The notes under the pieces were generated by a model. The model saw only the letters and a list, made by a program, of their open reading frames with translations, ran no database searches and was not told where the DNA came from. A DNA stretch of 64,000 nucleotides from the NCBI RefSeq assembly GCF_900188165.1, contig NZ_FZOS01000002.1, positions 1 through 64,000 on the forward strand. The letters run 5' to 3'. Made by a program: the position numbers and the translations under genes. Shown here piece after piece: positions 17,211 through 26,733 of this stretch; positions within the stretch are counted from its first letter, which is position 1, and each line of letters starts with the position of its first letter. The DNA comes from Edaphosphingomonas laterariae. GTDB lineage: Bacteria; Pseudomonadota; Alphaproteobacteria; Sphingomonadales; Sphingomonadaceae.

Positions 17211-17229
17211 TTCGCCTTCGGGTGAATTA
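17208..17229 (+). terminator. Hairpin over the rpsM stop codon
   Basis: TAATTCGCC (17208-17216) and GGTGAATTA (17221-17229) form nine pairs (one G-U) closed by the stable tetraloop TTCG. It includes the rpsM stop codon and is not followed by a U-tract, so it is more likely a 3'-end stabiliser or attenuator inside the operon than a full terminator. Confidence 0.5.
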
Positions 17230-17300
17230 CTCCGCCGGGGGCGGGCTTCAATCGGGAAGCCGCCCTGGCGCCACGCAAGATTTAAGGTCAGGATCTATCC

Positions 17301-17690
17301 ATGGCACGTGAACCGCAGCGTCTTCGCCGTCGCGAACGCAAGAACATCACCGCCGGCGTCGCCCATGTGAACGCCAGCTTCAACAACACCATGATCACCA
17401 TCACCGATGCGCAGGGCAACGCGATCTCCTGGTCGTCGGCCGGCATGATGGGCTTCAAGGGCAGCCGCAAGTCGACCCCGTATGCCGCGCAGGTTGCGGC
17501 CGAGGACGCCGGCAAGAAGGCCGCCGAACATGGCGTCCGCACCCTCGAGGTCGAGGTCAAGGGTCCGGGTTCGGGCCGTGAATCGGCGCTTCGCGCGCTG
17601 CAGGCCGTCGGCTTCCACATCACCTCGATCCGCGACGTGACGCCGATCCCGCACAATGGCGTGCGCCCTTCGAAGCGCCGCCGCGTCTGA
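17301..17690 (+). CDS. rpsK: 30S ribosomal protein S11
   Basis: 129 aa, normal length. [40 protein letters not shown] and [19 protein letters not shown] identify S11, which lines the mRNA exit region of the 30S platform. It is separated from rpsM by 90 bp containing a hairpin and from rpoA by 91 bp. Confidence 0.98.
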   Translation: MAREPQRLRRRERKNITAGVAHVNASFNNTMITITDAQGNAISWSSAGMMGFKGSRKSTPYAAQVAAEDAGKKAAEHGVRTLEVEVKGPGSGRESALRALQAVGFHITSIRDVTPIPHNGVRPSKRRRV

Positions 17691-17781
17691 TTGTGCCTGG
17701 CGGAGGCTGGACCAGGTCTCCGCCGATCGAGTTTTCCGGCTGCTGCGGACGCGCGGCGGTCCAACCCCCAAGGGGAAGTCC

Positions 17782-18846
17782 ATGGCTGTCAACGCAAAGA
17801 ACTGGCAGGAACTGAAGAAGCCGCAGGGCCTCGAGAAGAAGGCGGGCGGCGACGGCAAGCGCAAGGCGGTGTTCGTCGCCGAGCCGCTCGAGCGCGGCTT
17901 CGGCCTGACGCTGGGCAACTCGCTGCGCCGCGTGCTCCTCTCGTCGCTGCAGGGCGCCGCCGTCACCTCGATCAAGATCGAGAACGTGCTGCACGAGTTC
18001 TCGTCGCTCGCCGGCGTGCGCGAAGACGTGACCGACATCGTGCTCAACGTGAAGCAGATCGCGCTGCGTATGCAGGGTGAAGGCTCCAAGCGTCTTCAGC
18101 TTTCGGCCACGGGCCCGGCGGAAGTGACCGCGGGCGACATCGCCACGTCGGGCGACATCGAGGTGATGAACCCCGATCTCGTGATCTGCCATCTCGACGA
18201 AGGCGCGACGCTCAACATGGAGCTGTCGGCCGATGTGGGTAAGGGCTATGTCCCCGCCGCGGCCAACCGTCCGGCTGACGCGCCGATCGGCCTGATCCCG
18301 GTCGATGCGCTCTACTCGCCGGTGCGCCAGGTGGCCTACAAGGTGGAAAACACCCGCGTTGGCCAGGAGCTTGACTATGACAAGCTGACCCTGACCATCG
18401 AGACCGACGGCACCGTCACCCCGGAAGATGCGATCGCTTATGCGGCCCGCATCCTTCAGGACCAGCTCCAGCTCTTCGTCCACTTCGACGACGGCATCGC
18501 GGCTGCGGCGCCTGTCGCCGCGAGCGGCGCGGCCGTGCCGGCCGCCGGTGGCGAGCCGGAGCAGAACGCCAACCAGCTCAACCGTTACCTGCTCAAGAAG
18601 GTCGACGAGCTCGAGCTGTCGGTGCGTTCGGCCAACTGCCTCAAGAACGACAACATCATCTATATCGGCGATCTCGTGCAGAAGACCGAGGCGGAGATGC
18701 TGCGCACGCCGAACTTCGGCCGCAAGTCGCTCAACGAGATCAAGGAAGTCCTCGCTTCGATGGGGCTGCGCCTGGGTATGGAAATCCCCGGCTGGCCGCC
18801 TGAGAATATCGAGGAAATGGCCAAGAAGCTCGAACAGGAATTCTGA
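17782..18846 (+). CDS. rpoA: DNA-directed RNA polymerase subunit alpha
   Basis: 354 aa. The N-terminal domain (about 30-235) contains [20 protein letters not shown] and drives alpha dimerisation and beta/beta' assembly. After a linker of Ala/Gly-rich residues (about 238-262) the C-terminal domain (about 270-340) contains [19 protein letters not shown] and [14 protein letters not shown], which bind UP elements and activators. ATG 17782 follows AAGGGGAAG. The linker is a little longer than in E. coli. Confidence 0.98.
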   Translation: MAVNAKNWQELKKPQGLEKKAGGDGKRKAVFVAEPLERGFGLTLGNSLRRVLLSSLQGAAVTSIKIENVLHEFSSLAGVREDVTDIVLNVKQIALRMQGEGSKRLQLSATGPAEVTAGDIATSGDIEVMNPDLVICHLDEGATLNMELSADVGKGYVPAAANRPADAPIGLIPVDALYSPVRQVAYKVENTRVGQELDYDKLTLTIETDGTVTPEDAIAYAARILQDQLQLFVHFDDGIAAAAPVAASGAAVPAAGGEPEQNANQLNRYLLKKVDELELSVRSANCLKNDNIIYIGDLVQKTEAEMLRTPNFGRKSLNEIKEVLASMGLRLGMEIPGWPPENIEEMAKKLEQEF

Positions 18847-18847
18847 C

Positions 18848-18870
18848 GATCGGCGGGGCTTCTGCCGATC
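18848..18870 (+). promoter_or_regulatory. Hairpin directly after rpoA
   Basis: GATCGGC (18848-18854) and GCCGATC (18864-18870) are perfect complements with a nine-base loop, starting two bases after the rpoA stop codon. It adjoins the palindromic repeat that follows and may help define the 3' end of the rpoA message. Confidence 0.45.
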
Positions 18871-18946
18871 GTCACCCCGGCGCAGGCCGGGGTCTCGTGA
18901 GGCAGGGGTGCCGTTCGTGAGAGATCCCAGCTTCCGCTGGGATGAC
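18871..18946 (+). repeat. Two-part palindromic intergenic repeat between rpoA and rplQ
   Basis: Unit one contains ACCCCGGC (18874-18881) and GCCGGGGT (18886-18893); unit two contains ATCCCAGC (18924-18931) and GCTGGGAT (18936-18943). The element starts GTCA and ends TGAC, and the two units are imperfect reverse complements of each other, so it can fold as two hairpins or one long one. This matches the form of abundant alphaproteobacterial intergenic palindromes (REP/BIME-like). It sits inside an essential operon. Confidence 0.75.
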
Positions 18947-19037
18947 GTCCTGAAGAAGGGGAATGGGCGGCGCCCTTAACGGCCGCCTGGCCTGGGGTAC
19001 CTGACACGGCCCCCTGACAAACTGGAAGGAAATACCC

Positions 19038-19460
19038 ATGCGTCATCGCGTTGGCGGTCGTAAGCTTCAGCGGACCGCGTCTCACCGTACCGCCCTGTTC
19101 CGCAACCAGTCGGCCGCGCTGATCAAGCACGAGCAGATCACCACCACGCTCGCCAAGGCGAAGGAACTTCGCCCCTATGTCGAGAAGCTGGTGACGCTGG
19201 CGAAGAAGGGTGGCCTGGCCAACCGTCGTCTGGCGCACGCCCGTCTGCAGGACGATGTGCAGCTGCAGAAGCTGTTCGAAGTGCTGGCTGAGCGCTACAA
19301 GGACCGCAACGGCGGCTACACCCGCATCATCAAGGCCGGCATCCGCGCTTCGGACGCCGCCTCGATGGCGATCATCGAGTTCGTCGATCGCGACGTTGCC
19401 GCCAAGGGCCAGGATTCGGGCCCGGTGCTGAGCGACGAGGAAATCGACGAGGCCGCCTGA
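19038..19460 (+). CDS. rplQ: 50S ribosomal protein L17
   Basis: 140 aa; starts [20 protein letters not shown] and contains [33 protein letters not shown], the L17 signature. The C-terminal acidic tail (SDEEIDEAA) is typical of alphaproteobacteria. AAGGAAATA precedes the ATG. Last gene of the alpha operon, followed by a strong terminator. Confidence 0.98.
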   Translation: MRHRVGGRKLQRTASHRTALFRNQSAALIKHEQITTTLAKAKELRPYVEKLVTLAKKGGLANRRLAHARLQDDVQLQKLFEVLAERYKDRNGGYTRIIKAGIRASDAASMAIIEFVDRDVAAKGQDSGPVLSDEEIDEAA

Positions 19461-19484
19461 TCCCAGGCACGCCTCCGAGGCTTG

Positions 19485-19524
19485 AAAGGAAGGCCGGGGA
19501 CGCTAGTCTCCGGCCTTTCCTTTT
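19485..19524 (+). terminator. Rho-independent terminator of the alpha operon
   Basis: AAGGCCGGGGAC (19490-19501) pairs with GTCTCCGGCCTT (19506-19517) around the loop GCTA, with one G-U pair, and the 3' side runs into TCCTTTT. It is 25 bp after the rplQ stop codon. Confidence 0.85.
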
Positions 19525-19546
19525 GCCCGCTTGAGGCCTGCCATCC

Positions 19547-21673
19547 ATGAAGACCCTTGTCGCTGCCATGCTGCTGAACGCCGCCGCCCTTCCTGCCCAC
19601 GCGGCCGCGATCGCCTATCCCGCGACCGAGCGGGGCCCGGTGGTCGACCAGCAATTCGGCCAGGCCATCGCCGATCCCTATCGCTGGCTGGAAAATGACG
19701 TCCGCACCGATGCCCGTGTGGCGGACTGGGTGGCGGCGCAGAACCGCGTGACCGACGCCTATCTGGCATCGCTGCCCGGACGCGACGCGATCAAGGCGCG
19801 GCTGACCCGGCTGTGGAATTATGAGCGGTTCGACATCCCCGAAAAGGCGGGTGCCCGTTATTTCTATACGCGCAACAACGGCCTGCAGAACCAATCGCCC
19901 ATCTATGTGCGCGAGGGGCTGAACGGCGCGGAACGGCTGCTGATCGACCCCAATGGCTGGGCGAAGGACGGCGCCACCGCGCTGGCCGAATGGGCGCCGT
20001 CGAAGGACGGCACCAGGCTGGCTTATGCCATCCAGGACGGCGGCAGCGACTGGCGCACGGTGCGCGTGCTCGACGTCGCGACCGGCCAGCCGGTAGGCGA
20101 CGAGCTGAAATGGGTGAAATTTTCCAACCTCGCCTGGGCGAAGGATGGCAGCGGGCTTTATTATTCGCGCTTTGCCGCGCCCAAGGAAGGGCAGGCCTTT
20201 CAGGCGCTGAACGAGAATCAGCAGGTCTATTTTCACCGCCTCGGCACGCCGCAGAGCGAGGACCGGCTGGTTTATGCGACGCCCGACCGCCCCAAGCTGG
20301 GGCATAGCGCGCAGGTGACCAAGGATGGCGCCTGGCTGGTGATCACCACCACCGAAGGCACCGACGATCGTTACGAGATCACGCTGATCGACCTGCGGAC
20401 GCCCAACGCCGCGCCGCAGCCGCTGGTCCGTGGCCTCGACAATAATTGGACGCTGTCGGGATCGGCGGGCGACACGCTCTATTTCCTCACCAACAAGGAT
20501 GCGCCGATGCAGCGCATCGTCGCGCTGGATGCGAGGAGCGGCGCGGGTGCCGCACCGCGCGAGATCGTGCCTGAAGATCCCAAGGCGACGATCGACAGCG
20601 CGGCGCTGATCGGCGGCAAGCTGGTCGTCACCTATCTGGTCGACGCGCGGACGGAGGTTCGCACCTTCGCGCTGGATGGCACGCGCGGGGCCAAGGTGGC
20701 GCTGCCCGGCATCGGCAGCGCGACCGGGTTCGACGGCGATGCCGGCGATCCCGAAACCTTCTTCGCCTTCACCAGCTTCAACCTGCCCAGGGCGATCTAT
20801 CGCTATGACGCGGCGAGCGGCAAGGTGACGCCGTTCGCGGTGCCCAAGGTGGCGTTCGACCCTGCCGATTATGTGGTGGAACAGCGTTTCTTCGCGTCGA
20901 AGGACGGCACGCGCGTGCCGCTGTTCGTCGTCCACAAGAAAGGCGCGAACCTGAAGGCCGGCCTGCCGACGCTGCTTTATGCCTATGGCGGCTTCAACAT
21001 CTCGTCGCGGCCGGCGTTCAGCCCGGCCAATCTGGCGTGGATGGAAATGGGCGGCGTCTACGCGCTCGCCAACATTCGCGGCGGCGGCGAATATGGCAAG
21101 GCCTGGCACGATGGCGGGCGGCTGGCGAACAAGCAGAACGTGTTCGACGATTTCATCGCGGCCGGCGAATATCTGGTTCGCGAAGGCATATCGGCCAAGG
21201 GCAAGATCGCGATCTTGGGCCGGTCCAACGGCGGTCTGCTGGTCGGCGCGGTGACCAACCAGCGGCCCGATCTGTTCGGCGCGGCGCTGCCGGCGGTGGG
21301 CGTGATGGACATGCTGCGCTTCGATCGCTTCACCGCCGGGCGCTATTGGGTGGACGATTATGGCCACCCCGATCGCCAGCCCGATTTCGATGTGCTGCGG
21401 GCCTATTCGCCTTATCATAATATCGGCCGGGGGCAGGCCTATCCGGCGATCCTGGTGACGACGGCGGACACGGACGATCGCGTCGTGCCCGGGCACAGCT
21501 TCAAATATGTCGCGGCGCTGCAGGCGGCGAAGATCGGCGACAAGCCGCATCTGATCCGCATCGAAACGCGCGCCGGCCATGGATCGGGCAAGCCCACCGA
21601 CAAGCAGATCGCCGAATATGCCGATATGTGGGCCTTTGCCGCGCAGTGGACGGGGCTGAAGGTGCCGGACTGA
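19547..21673 (+). CDS. Secreted prolyl oligopeptidase (S9A family)
   Basis: 708 aa. Signal peptide MKTLVAAMLLNAAALPAHAA, then the seven-bladed propeller domain (about 75-430) and the alpha/beta-hydrolase domain. The catalytic serine is Ser560 in GRSNGG, the aspartate lies at about 643 in DTDDRVVPGH and the histidine is His678 in RAGHGSG, close to the spacing in pig prolyl oligopeptidase. It cleaves short peptides after proline and probably acts in the periplasm. Family members often have SRGGSNGG-like loops; here GRSNGGLLVG is intact. Single gene between rplQ and glnD. Confidence 0.93.
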   Translation: MKTLVAAMLLNAAALPAHAAAIAYPATERGPVVDQQFGQAIADPYRWLENDVRTDARVADWVAAQNRVTDAYLASLPGRDAIKARLTRLWNYERFDIPEKAGARYFYTRNNGLQNQSPIYVREGLNGAERLLIDPNGWAKDGATALAEWAPSKDGTRLAYAIQDGGSDWRTVRVLDVATGQPVGDELKWVKFSNLAWAKDGSGLYYSRFAAPKEGQAFQALNENQQVYFHRLGTPQSEDRLVYATPDRPKLGHSAQVTKDGAWLVITTTEGTDDRYEITLIDLRTPNAAPQPLVRGLDNNWTLSGSAGDTLYFLTNKDAPMQRIVALDARSGAGAAPREIVPEDPKATIDSAALIGGKLVVTYLVDARTEVRTFALDGTRGAKVALPGIGSATGFDGDAGDPETFFAFTSFNLPRAIYRYDAASGKVTPFAVPKVAFDPADYVVEQRFFASKDGTRVPLFVVHKKGANLKAGLPTLLYAYGGFNISSRPAFSPANLAWMEMGGVYALANIRGGGEYGKAWHDGGRLANKQNVFDDFIAAGEYLVREGISAKGKIAILGRSNGGLLVGAVTNQRPDLFGAALPAVGVMDMLRFDRFTAGRYWVDDYGHPDRQPDFDVLRAYSPYHNIGRGQAYPAILVTTADTDDRVVPGHSFKYVAALQAAKIGDKPHLIRIETRAGHGSGKPTDKQIAEYADMWAFAAQWTGLKVPD

Positions 21674-21710
21674 GCTTGCGTCTGGCGACGCAGGCTATAG
21701 GGCGGAAGGC

Positions 21711-24464
21711 ATGGCAGCCCGCTTCGAATCCCTCGCCAACCGCCGCGCGATCATCGATCGGCGCGATGTCGCCGGGCGGCTGGACGAATTGGAGGGGGCG
21801 GACGCCACCGCGCTCCGCCGCGAAGCCACCGCGATCCTGAAGGCGGCGCTGGACCATGGCCGCAAGGAGATCGCCAGCCGGCTGGCGGCGGCGCCGACAC
21901 GCGGCACGGATGCAGCCGCAGCCTATGCCTTCCTGACCGACCAGATCCTGCGGCTGGTGTTCGATTTCACCACCAAGAAGCTCTACCCGCTCAACAACCC
22001 CACGGCTGGCGAGCGACTGACCTTGATGGCGGTGGGCGGTTATGGCCGCGCGGAAATGGCGCTCCATTCCGACGTCGACATCGCGTTCCTGACGCCGTGG
22101 AAGCAGACCAGCTGGGCCGAGCAGGTGATCGAGTCGATGCTCTACCTGCTCTGGGATCTCGGCCTCAAGGTCGGCCATAGCAGCCGCTCGCTCGACGATA
22201 TGGTGCGGATGGCCAAGAGCGACCTCACCATCCGCACGGCGATGCTGGAGGGGCGGTTCGTCTGGGGCGACGAGGCCCTGTATGACGAGGCGTCGCAGCG
22301 CTTCGACCGCGAGGTGGTGGCAGGCACCGCGCGCACCTTCGTCGCGGAGAAGCTGGCCGAACGCGACGAACGCCACCGCCGCATGGGCGACAGCCGTTAC
22401 GTCGTCGAGCCCAATCTGAAGGAAGGCAAAGGGGGGCTGCGCGATCTCCACACTTTGTTCTGGATCGGCAAATATGTGAACCAGGTCCGTTCGGTGCCGG
22501 AGCTGGTCGACAAGGGGCTGCTGACGCCCGAGGAGCTGCGCCAGTTCCAGAAGTCGGAGAATTTCCTGTGGGCGGTGCGCTGCCACCTCCACATCCTGAC
22601 CAACCGGGCCGAGGAGCGGCTGACCTTCGACGTCCAGCCGGATATCGCCCGGCGGATGCGCTATGCCGATCGCCCGGGCCGTTCGGCGGTTGAGCGCTTC
22701 ATGCAGCATTATTTCCTGACCGCGAAGCGCGTGGGCGACCTGACGGGCGTGTTCCTTGCCCATCTCGACGAGGAGTTCGCCGCGCGCGGCCGCCGTTTCG
22801 CTCTGCCGCGCCTGCGCCGCAAGCCGCGCAAGCTGGAAGGCTTCGCCTTCGATCGCGGCCGGCTTTCGACGCCGTCCGACAGCTTTTTCGAGGAAGATCC
22901 GGTCCGGCTGCTCCAGATGTTCGCGCTGGCCGACAAATATGAGCTGGAGATCCACCCCGTCGCGATGCGGCAGGCGGGGCGCGATGCCCGGCTGATCGAC
23001 AATGACGTGCGCCGCAATGCCCGCGCCAACGGCTATTTCATGGATGTGCTGACCAGCCCGCGTGACCCCGAAACGGTGCTGCGCTGGATGAACGAAGCTG
23101 GCGTGTTCGGCCGCTTCGTGCCCGATTTCGGCCGCGTCGTGGCGCAGATGCAGTTCGACATGTACCATCATTTCACCGTGGACGAGCACACGATCCGCGC
23201 GATCGGCCTGCTTTCGCGGATCGAGAAGGGCGAACTCGACGCCGATCACCCGCTGGCCAGCACGATCATCCGCCAGCTGGTGTCGCGCCGTGCGCTGTAT
23301 GTCGCGGTTCTCATGCATGATATCGCCAAGGGGCGCGGCGGCGATCATTCCATCCTGGGCGCGGAGGTGGCGCGCAAGCTGTGCCCGCGGCTTGGCCTCA
23401 CGGCGGCCGAGACCGAACTCGTCGCCTGGCTGGTGCGCTGGCACCTGTTGATGTCGGCCACCGCGTTCAAGCGCGACCTTGCCGATTTCAAGACGATCCT
23501 CGATTTCGCGGAGCTGGTGCAGAGCCCCGAGCGGTTGCGCCTGCTGCTGGTGCTGACCGTGGTCGATATCCGCGCGGTGGGGCCGGGCGTGTGGAACAGC
23601 TGGAAGCGCCAGCTGCTCACCGATCTCTATGAGGCGGCCGAGGAAGTGCTGCGGCTGGGCCACAAGCAGCGCGGGCGCAAGGAACGGATCGAGGCCAAGC
23701 AGGCGGCGCTGCGCGCGCGGCTGGGCTGGGACGACGATCGGTTCGACGCGCTCGTCCGGCGCCTGCCCGAAGCCTATTGGGTGGCCGAGGCGGAGGATGT
23801 GATCGAGCGCAATCTGCGCCAGCTGGACGAGGCGGACAGCGCGAGCAAGGTGCTGTCGATCGGCGCCGATGCCGACCCCGATCGCGGCGCGACTTTGGTC
23901 ACCATCTACACCGCCGATCATCCCGGCCTGTTCTACCGCATCGCCGGCGCGATCCATCTGGCGGGCGGCAGCATCATCGATGCGCGCATCCACACCACGC
24001 GCGACGGCATGGCGGTGGACAATATCCTGGTGCAGGATCCGTTCGGCCGCCCGTTCGACGAGGCGGAGCGGCTGAAGCGGCTGGAGATCGGCATCGAGGA
24101 TGCGCTCGCCAACCGCGCCCGGCTGGCGGACCGGCTGGCGGCCAAGCCTCTGCCGCGCGCGCGCGCCGATGCCTTCCCGATCGAACCTGTCGTGCTGATC
24201 GATAATCGCGCGTCGAACCGCTACACCGTGGTCGAAATCAACGCCCGCGATCGTCCGGCGCTGCTCAACGCGCTGTCGCACGCGCTCTTCCAGTCGAAGC
24301 TGACGATCCATTCCGCGCATATCGCCACCTATGGCGAGCGCGCGGTCGACGTTTTCTACGTGACCGATCTGACGGGCGACAAGGTGACGAGCGCGACGCG
24401 GCTGAAGGCGCTCGAACGCCGCCTGCTGGAGGCCGCTGGCGGCGAGGTGGCGGAGGCGGCCTAG
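21711..24464 (+). CDS. glnD: Bifunctional [protein-PII] uridylyltransferase/uridylyl-removing enzyme
   Basis: 917 aa sensor that adds or removes UMP on PII proteins according to glutamine level. Nucleotidyltransferase domain: GGYGRAEMALHSDVDIAFL near residue 107 (GG...DxD). HD domain: HTIR near residue 493 and LMHDIAKGRGGDHS with His536-Asp537. Two ACT domains at the C-terminus: TIYTADHPGLFYRIAGAI and VEINARDRPALLNALSHAL. All catalytic residues I looked for are present. Length fits alphaproteobacterial GlnD. The start lies 37 bp after the peptidase gene. Confidence 0.97.
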   Translation: MAARFESLANRRAIIDRRDVAGRLDELEGADATALRREATAILKAALDHGRKEIASRLAAAPTRGTDAAAAYAFLTDQILRLVFDFTTKKLYPLNNPTAGERLTLMAVGGYGRAEMALHSDVDIAFLTPWKQTSWAEQVIESMLYLLWDLGLKVGHSSRSLDDMVRMAKSDLTIRTAMLEGRFVWGDEALYDEASQRFDREVVAGTARTFVAEKLAERDERHRRMGDSRYVVEPNLKEGKGGLRDLHTLFWIGKYVNQVRSVPELVDKGLLTPEELRQFQKSENFLWAVRCHLHILTNRAEERLTFDVQPDIARRMRYADRPGRSAVERFMQHYFLTAKRVGDLTGVFLAHLDEEFAARGRRFALPRLRRKPRKLEGFAFDRGRLSTPSDSFFEEDPVRLLQMFALADKYELEIHPVAMRQAGRDARLIDNDVRRNARANGYFMDVLTSPRDPETVLRWMNEAGVFGRFVPDFGRVVAQMQFDMYHHFTVDEHTIRAIGLLSRIEKGELDADHPLASTIIRQLVSRRALYVAVLMHDIAKGRGGDHSILGAEVARKLCPRLGLTAAETELVAWLVRWHLLMSATAFKRDLADFKTILDFAELVQSPERLRLLLVLTVVDIRAVGPGVWNSWKRQLLTDLYEAAEEVLRLGHKQRGRKERIEAKQAALRARLGWDDDRFDALVRRLPEAYWVAEAEDVIERNLRQLDEADSASKVLSIGADADPDRGATLVTIYTADHPGLFYRIAGAIHLAGGSIIDARIHTTRDGMAVDNILVQDPFGRPFDEAERLKRLEIGIEDALANRARLADRLAAKPLPRARADAFPIEPVVLIDNRASNRYTVVEINARDRPALLNALSHALFQSKLTIHSAHIATYGERAVDVFYVTDLTGDKVTSATRLKALERRLLEAAGGEVAEAA

Positions 24465-24641
24465 CGGCGCATTCTTCCGTCTGGGCGGCGGCGGGAAGGC
24501 CGGCCCGGAAGACACAGCATACTAAAAATGGCGTTCGTTCCGGCCGCAACCGGCTTTCGGGTGCCGCGGGTGCTTCCCTTTTTGTGCATCTGGCGCTAAG
24601 GCGACGCGATTTTCTCTACACACTTAAATCCAAGGGGCCTG

Positions 24642-24860
24642 ATGGCTAAGGAAGAACTGCTCGAAATGCGCGGGCAAGTGGTGGAACTGCTGCCCAACGC
24701 AATGTTCCGTGTCCGGCTTGAGAATGACCATGAAATTCTCGGCCATACCGCTGGCAAGATGCGCAAGAACCGCATCCGCGTGCTGGTCGGCGACGAGGTG
24801 CTCGTCGAACTGACGCCCTATGATCTGACCAAGGGCCGGATCACCTATCGCTTCAAGTGA
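24642..24860 (+). CDS. infA: Translation initiation factor IF-1
   Basis: 72 aa, the family length. [20 protein letters not shown], the OB-fold signature with [16 protein letters not shown], and the C-terminal [12 protein letters not shown] are diagnostic. IF-1 binds the ribosomal A site during initiation. A 177-bp gap separates it from glnD and should hold its promoter. maf follows after 10 bp. Confidence 0.98.
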   Translation: MAKEELLEMRGQVVELLPNAMFRVRLENDHEILGHTAGKMRKNRIRVLVGDEVLVELTPYDLTKGRITYRFK

Positions 24861-24870
24861 TCGGCCGCTG

Positions 24871-25443
24871 ATGCGGCTGATCCTCGCATCCGCCAGCCCG
24901 CGTCGGCTGGAGCTGCTCGCGCGTCTGGGCATCAGCCCCGACGCCATCGATCCGGCGGAAATCGACGAGGCGGTGGGCAAGGGCGAACTGCCCGTGCCCC
25001 ATGCCCGCAGGCTCGCGGCCGAAAAGGCGGCGGCGGTGGCCGCGCGCCACCCCGGCTGCGTCACGCTGGCCGCCGATACGGTCGTGGCCGCCGGACGCCG
25101 GATTCTGCCCAAGGCGGAGGATGAGGCGACGGCGCGTGCCTGCCTGGCCCTGTTGTCGGGGCGGCGCCATCGCGTCATCACCGCGCTGACCGTGATCGAT
25201 GCCGAAGGGCGGGCGCGGCACCGGGAATCGGTGTCGATCGTCACCTTCAAGCGGCTGACCGACGACGAGATCGCTCATTATCTTGCTGGCGGCGAATGGC
25301 ACGGCAAGGCGGGCGGCTATGCCATTCAGGGCGCGGCCGAAGCCTATGTGCGCTTTCTGGCCGGCAGCCATTCGGGCGTTGTCGGCCTGCCCTTGTTCGA
25401 AACCCGCGCGCTGCTCGCAGCGAGCGGCATCGCCCTTGGCTGA
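24871..25443 (+). CDS. maf: Maf/YceF-type nucleoside triphosphate pyrophosphatase
   Basis: 190 aa. The N-terminal LILASASPRRLELLARLGI is the Maf signature; TLAADTVVAAGRRILPK holds the catalytic Asp, and HGKAGGYAIQGAA the conserved Lys and Gln. Maf proteins hydrolyse dTTP, UTP or modified nucleotides and have been linked to septum inhibition. It lies between infA and an RNase E/G-like gene, whose start overlaps its end by 8 bp. Confidence 0.95.
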   Translation: MRLILASASPRRLELLARLGISPDAIDPAEIDEAVGKGELPVPHARRLAAEKAAAVAARHPGCVTLAADTVVAAGRRILPKAEDEATARACLALLSGRRHRVITALTVIDAEGRARHRESVSIVTFKRLTDDEIAHYLAGGEWHGKAGGYAIQGAAEAYVRFLAGSHSGVVGLPLFETRALLAASGIALG

Positions 25444-26443
25444 GTGGCTTTACGAGGACGGCGTCGGCGAAGCCCGGGCCGCGCTCGTCGAAGGCGATCA
25501 CATCCTTGAAGCCGCGATCGAAGCGGACGGCGAAGGCGTTCGCGCCGGCGCGATCCTGCCCGCCCGGCTGACGAAGATCATCCAGCCCGGCCGCCGCGCG
25601 ATCGCGACGCTGGAGGACGGCAGCGAGGCGCTGATCGAGCCGGTGCCGCCCGGCGTCACCGAAGGCGGGCGCTTTCTGGCCGAGATCACACGTGCGGCGA
25701 TTGCCGAGCCCGGCCGGCCCAAGCGCGCCATCGCGCGCGCGGCGCCGGTGGACGCCGTGCCGACCCCCGGCCCCGATCTTCTTGCGCGGATCAAGGCGAC
25801 GGGTATTCCGGTGACGCGGCCGGCGGTGCATGGCGGGGATCGGCTGGAAACCGCCGGCTGGTCCGAACTGCTGGAAGAGGCTTATTCGGGCGAGATCGCC
25901 TTCCCCGGTGGTGGGCTGCGCCTTTCGCTGACCCCGGCGATGACTTTGTTCGACGTCGATGGCGTGATGCCGCCTGCCGAACTGGCGGTGGCCGGCGCGC
26001 GGGCGGCGGCGCAGGCGATTCGGCGGATGGGCATCGCCGGGTCGATCGGCATCGATCTGCCCACCGTCAACGGCAAGGCCGAGCGGCTGGCGGCGGCGGC
26101 CGAAGTGGATGCGATCCTGCCCCAGCCGTTCGAACGCACTGCCGTCAACGGCTTCGGCTTCCTCCAGATCGTGCGGCGGCGCCTGCGGGCCTCGCTGCCC
26201 GAAATGCTGCGCAGTGATCCGGCGGCATCAGCGGCGCGGGCTTTGCTCCGCCGGGGTGAACGCACGCCCGGCGCCGGCACGGGGTTGATCACCGCCGCGC
26301 CCGCCGTGATCGCCGCGATCGAGGCCCGGCCCGACTGGCAGCGCGAATGGGAGCGCCGGCGCGGCGTGCCGCTTGCCTTGCGTGCCGACGCGACGCTCGC
26401 CATATCGGCGGGGCATGTCCAACTCGGCCCCTTCCAAGCGTAA
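25436..26443 (+). CDS. Ribonuclease E/G-like protein (short form)
   Basis: 335 aa with a TTG start overlapping the maf stop by 8 bp; no ATG or GTG is available that keeps the N-terminus LAEWLYEDGVGEARAALVEG. An S1-like part (about 5-50) is followed by an RNase E/G catalytic region: MTLFDVDGVMPP and SIGIDLPTVNGKAERLAAA resemble the metal-binding acidic motifs. It is shorter than RNase G (about 490 aa) and lacks the zinc-link region. It is a known type in sphingomonads, adjoining maf and yacG. Confidence 0.8.
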   Translation: MAEWLYEDGVGEARAALVEGDHILEAAIEADGEGVRAGAILPARLTKIIQPGRRAIATLEDGSEALIEPVPPGVTEGGRFLAEITRAAIAEPGRPKRAIARAAPVDAVPTPGPDLLARIKATGIPVTRPAVHGGDRLETAGWSELLEEAYSGEIAFPGGGLRLSLTPAMTLFDVDGVMPPAELAVAGARAAAQAIRRMGIAGSIGIDLPTVNGKAERLAAAAEVDAILPQPFERTAVNGFGFLQIVRRRLRASLPEMLRSDPAASAARALLRRGERTPGAGTGLITAAPAVIAAIEARPDWQREWERRRGVPLALRADATLAISAGHVQLGPFQA

Positions 26444-26621
26444 GCGCGGCGGCTGCCCGCTCTGCGGCGCGCCCGTCACCCCCGATCACGCGCCTTTCTG
26501 CAGCCAGGGCTGCCGCGATCGCGACCTTTTGAACTGGCTTGGCGACGCTTATCGCACGCCCGGCCCGCCCGCCGACGAAGAAGGTCGAGAAAACGCAAAT
26601 GATGGGCTGGACACGCCCTAG
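26415..26621 (+). CDS. yacG: DNA gyrase inhibitor YacG (zinc finger)
   Basis: 68 aa. Cysteines 14, 17, 29 and 33 (CPLCG...FCSQGC) form the YacG zinc finger, followed by RDRDLLNWLGDAYRTPG. In E. coli YacG binds GyrB and inhibits gyrase. Start ATG 26415 lies inside the end of the upstream gene (29-bp overlap), so the two are probably coupled. The C-terminal tail is acidic. Confidence 0.93.
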   Translation: MSNSAPSKRKRGGCPLCGAPVTPDHAPFCSQGCRDRDLLNWLGDAYRTPGPPADEEGRENANDGLDTP

Positions 26622-26657
26622 TTTGCTTGTCTATAGGCGCGCTTCCCAACGCTTCCT

Positions 26658-26733
26658 GCCCAGGTAGCTCAGTTGGTAGAGCACGTGACTGAAAATCACG
26701 GTGTCGGCGGTTCGATTCCGTCCCTGGGCACCA
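26658..26733 (+). tRNA. tRNA-Phe (GAA)
   Basis: 76 nt cloverleaf including encoded CCA. Acceptor arms GCCCAGG (26658-26664) and CCTGGGC (26723-26729) pair fully. The anticodon loop CTGAAAA is closed by CGTGA/TCACG and places GAA at 26691-26693. The T arm carries GGTTCGATTCC. No duplicate of the 3' half was noticed elsewhere in the window. Confidence 0.97.

Noticed and set aside
19316-24515. Very long minus-strand open frames opposite the prolyl oligopeptidase and glnD
   Set aside because: Their translations are rich in RHQR-type residues, a known shadow effect of high-GC coding strands, and the plus-strand genes have intact catalytic motifs.
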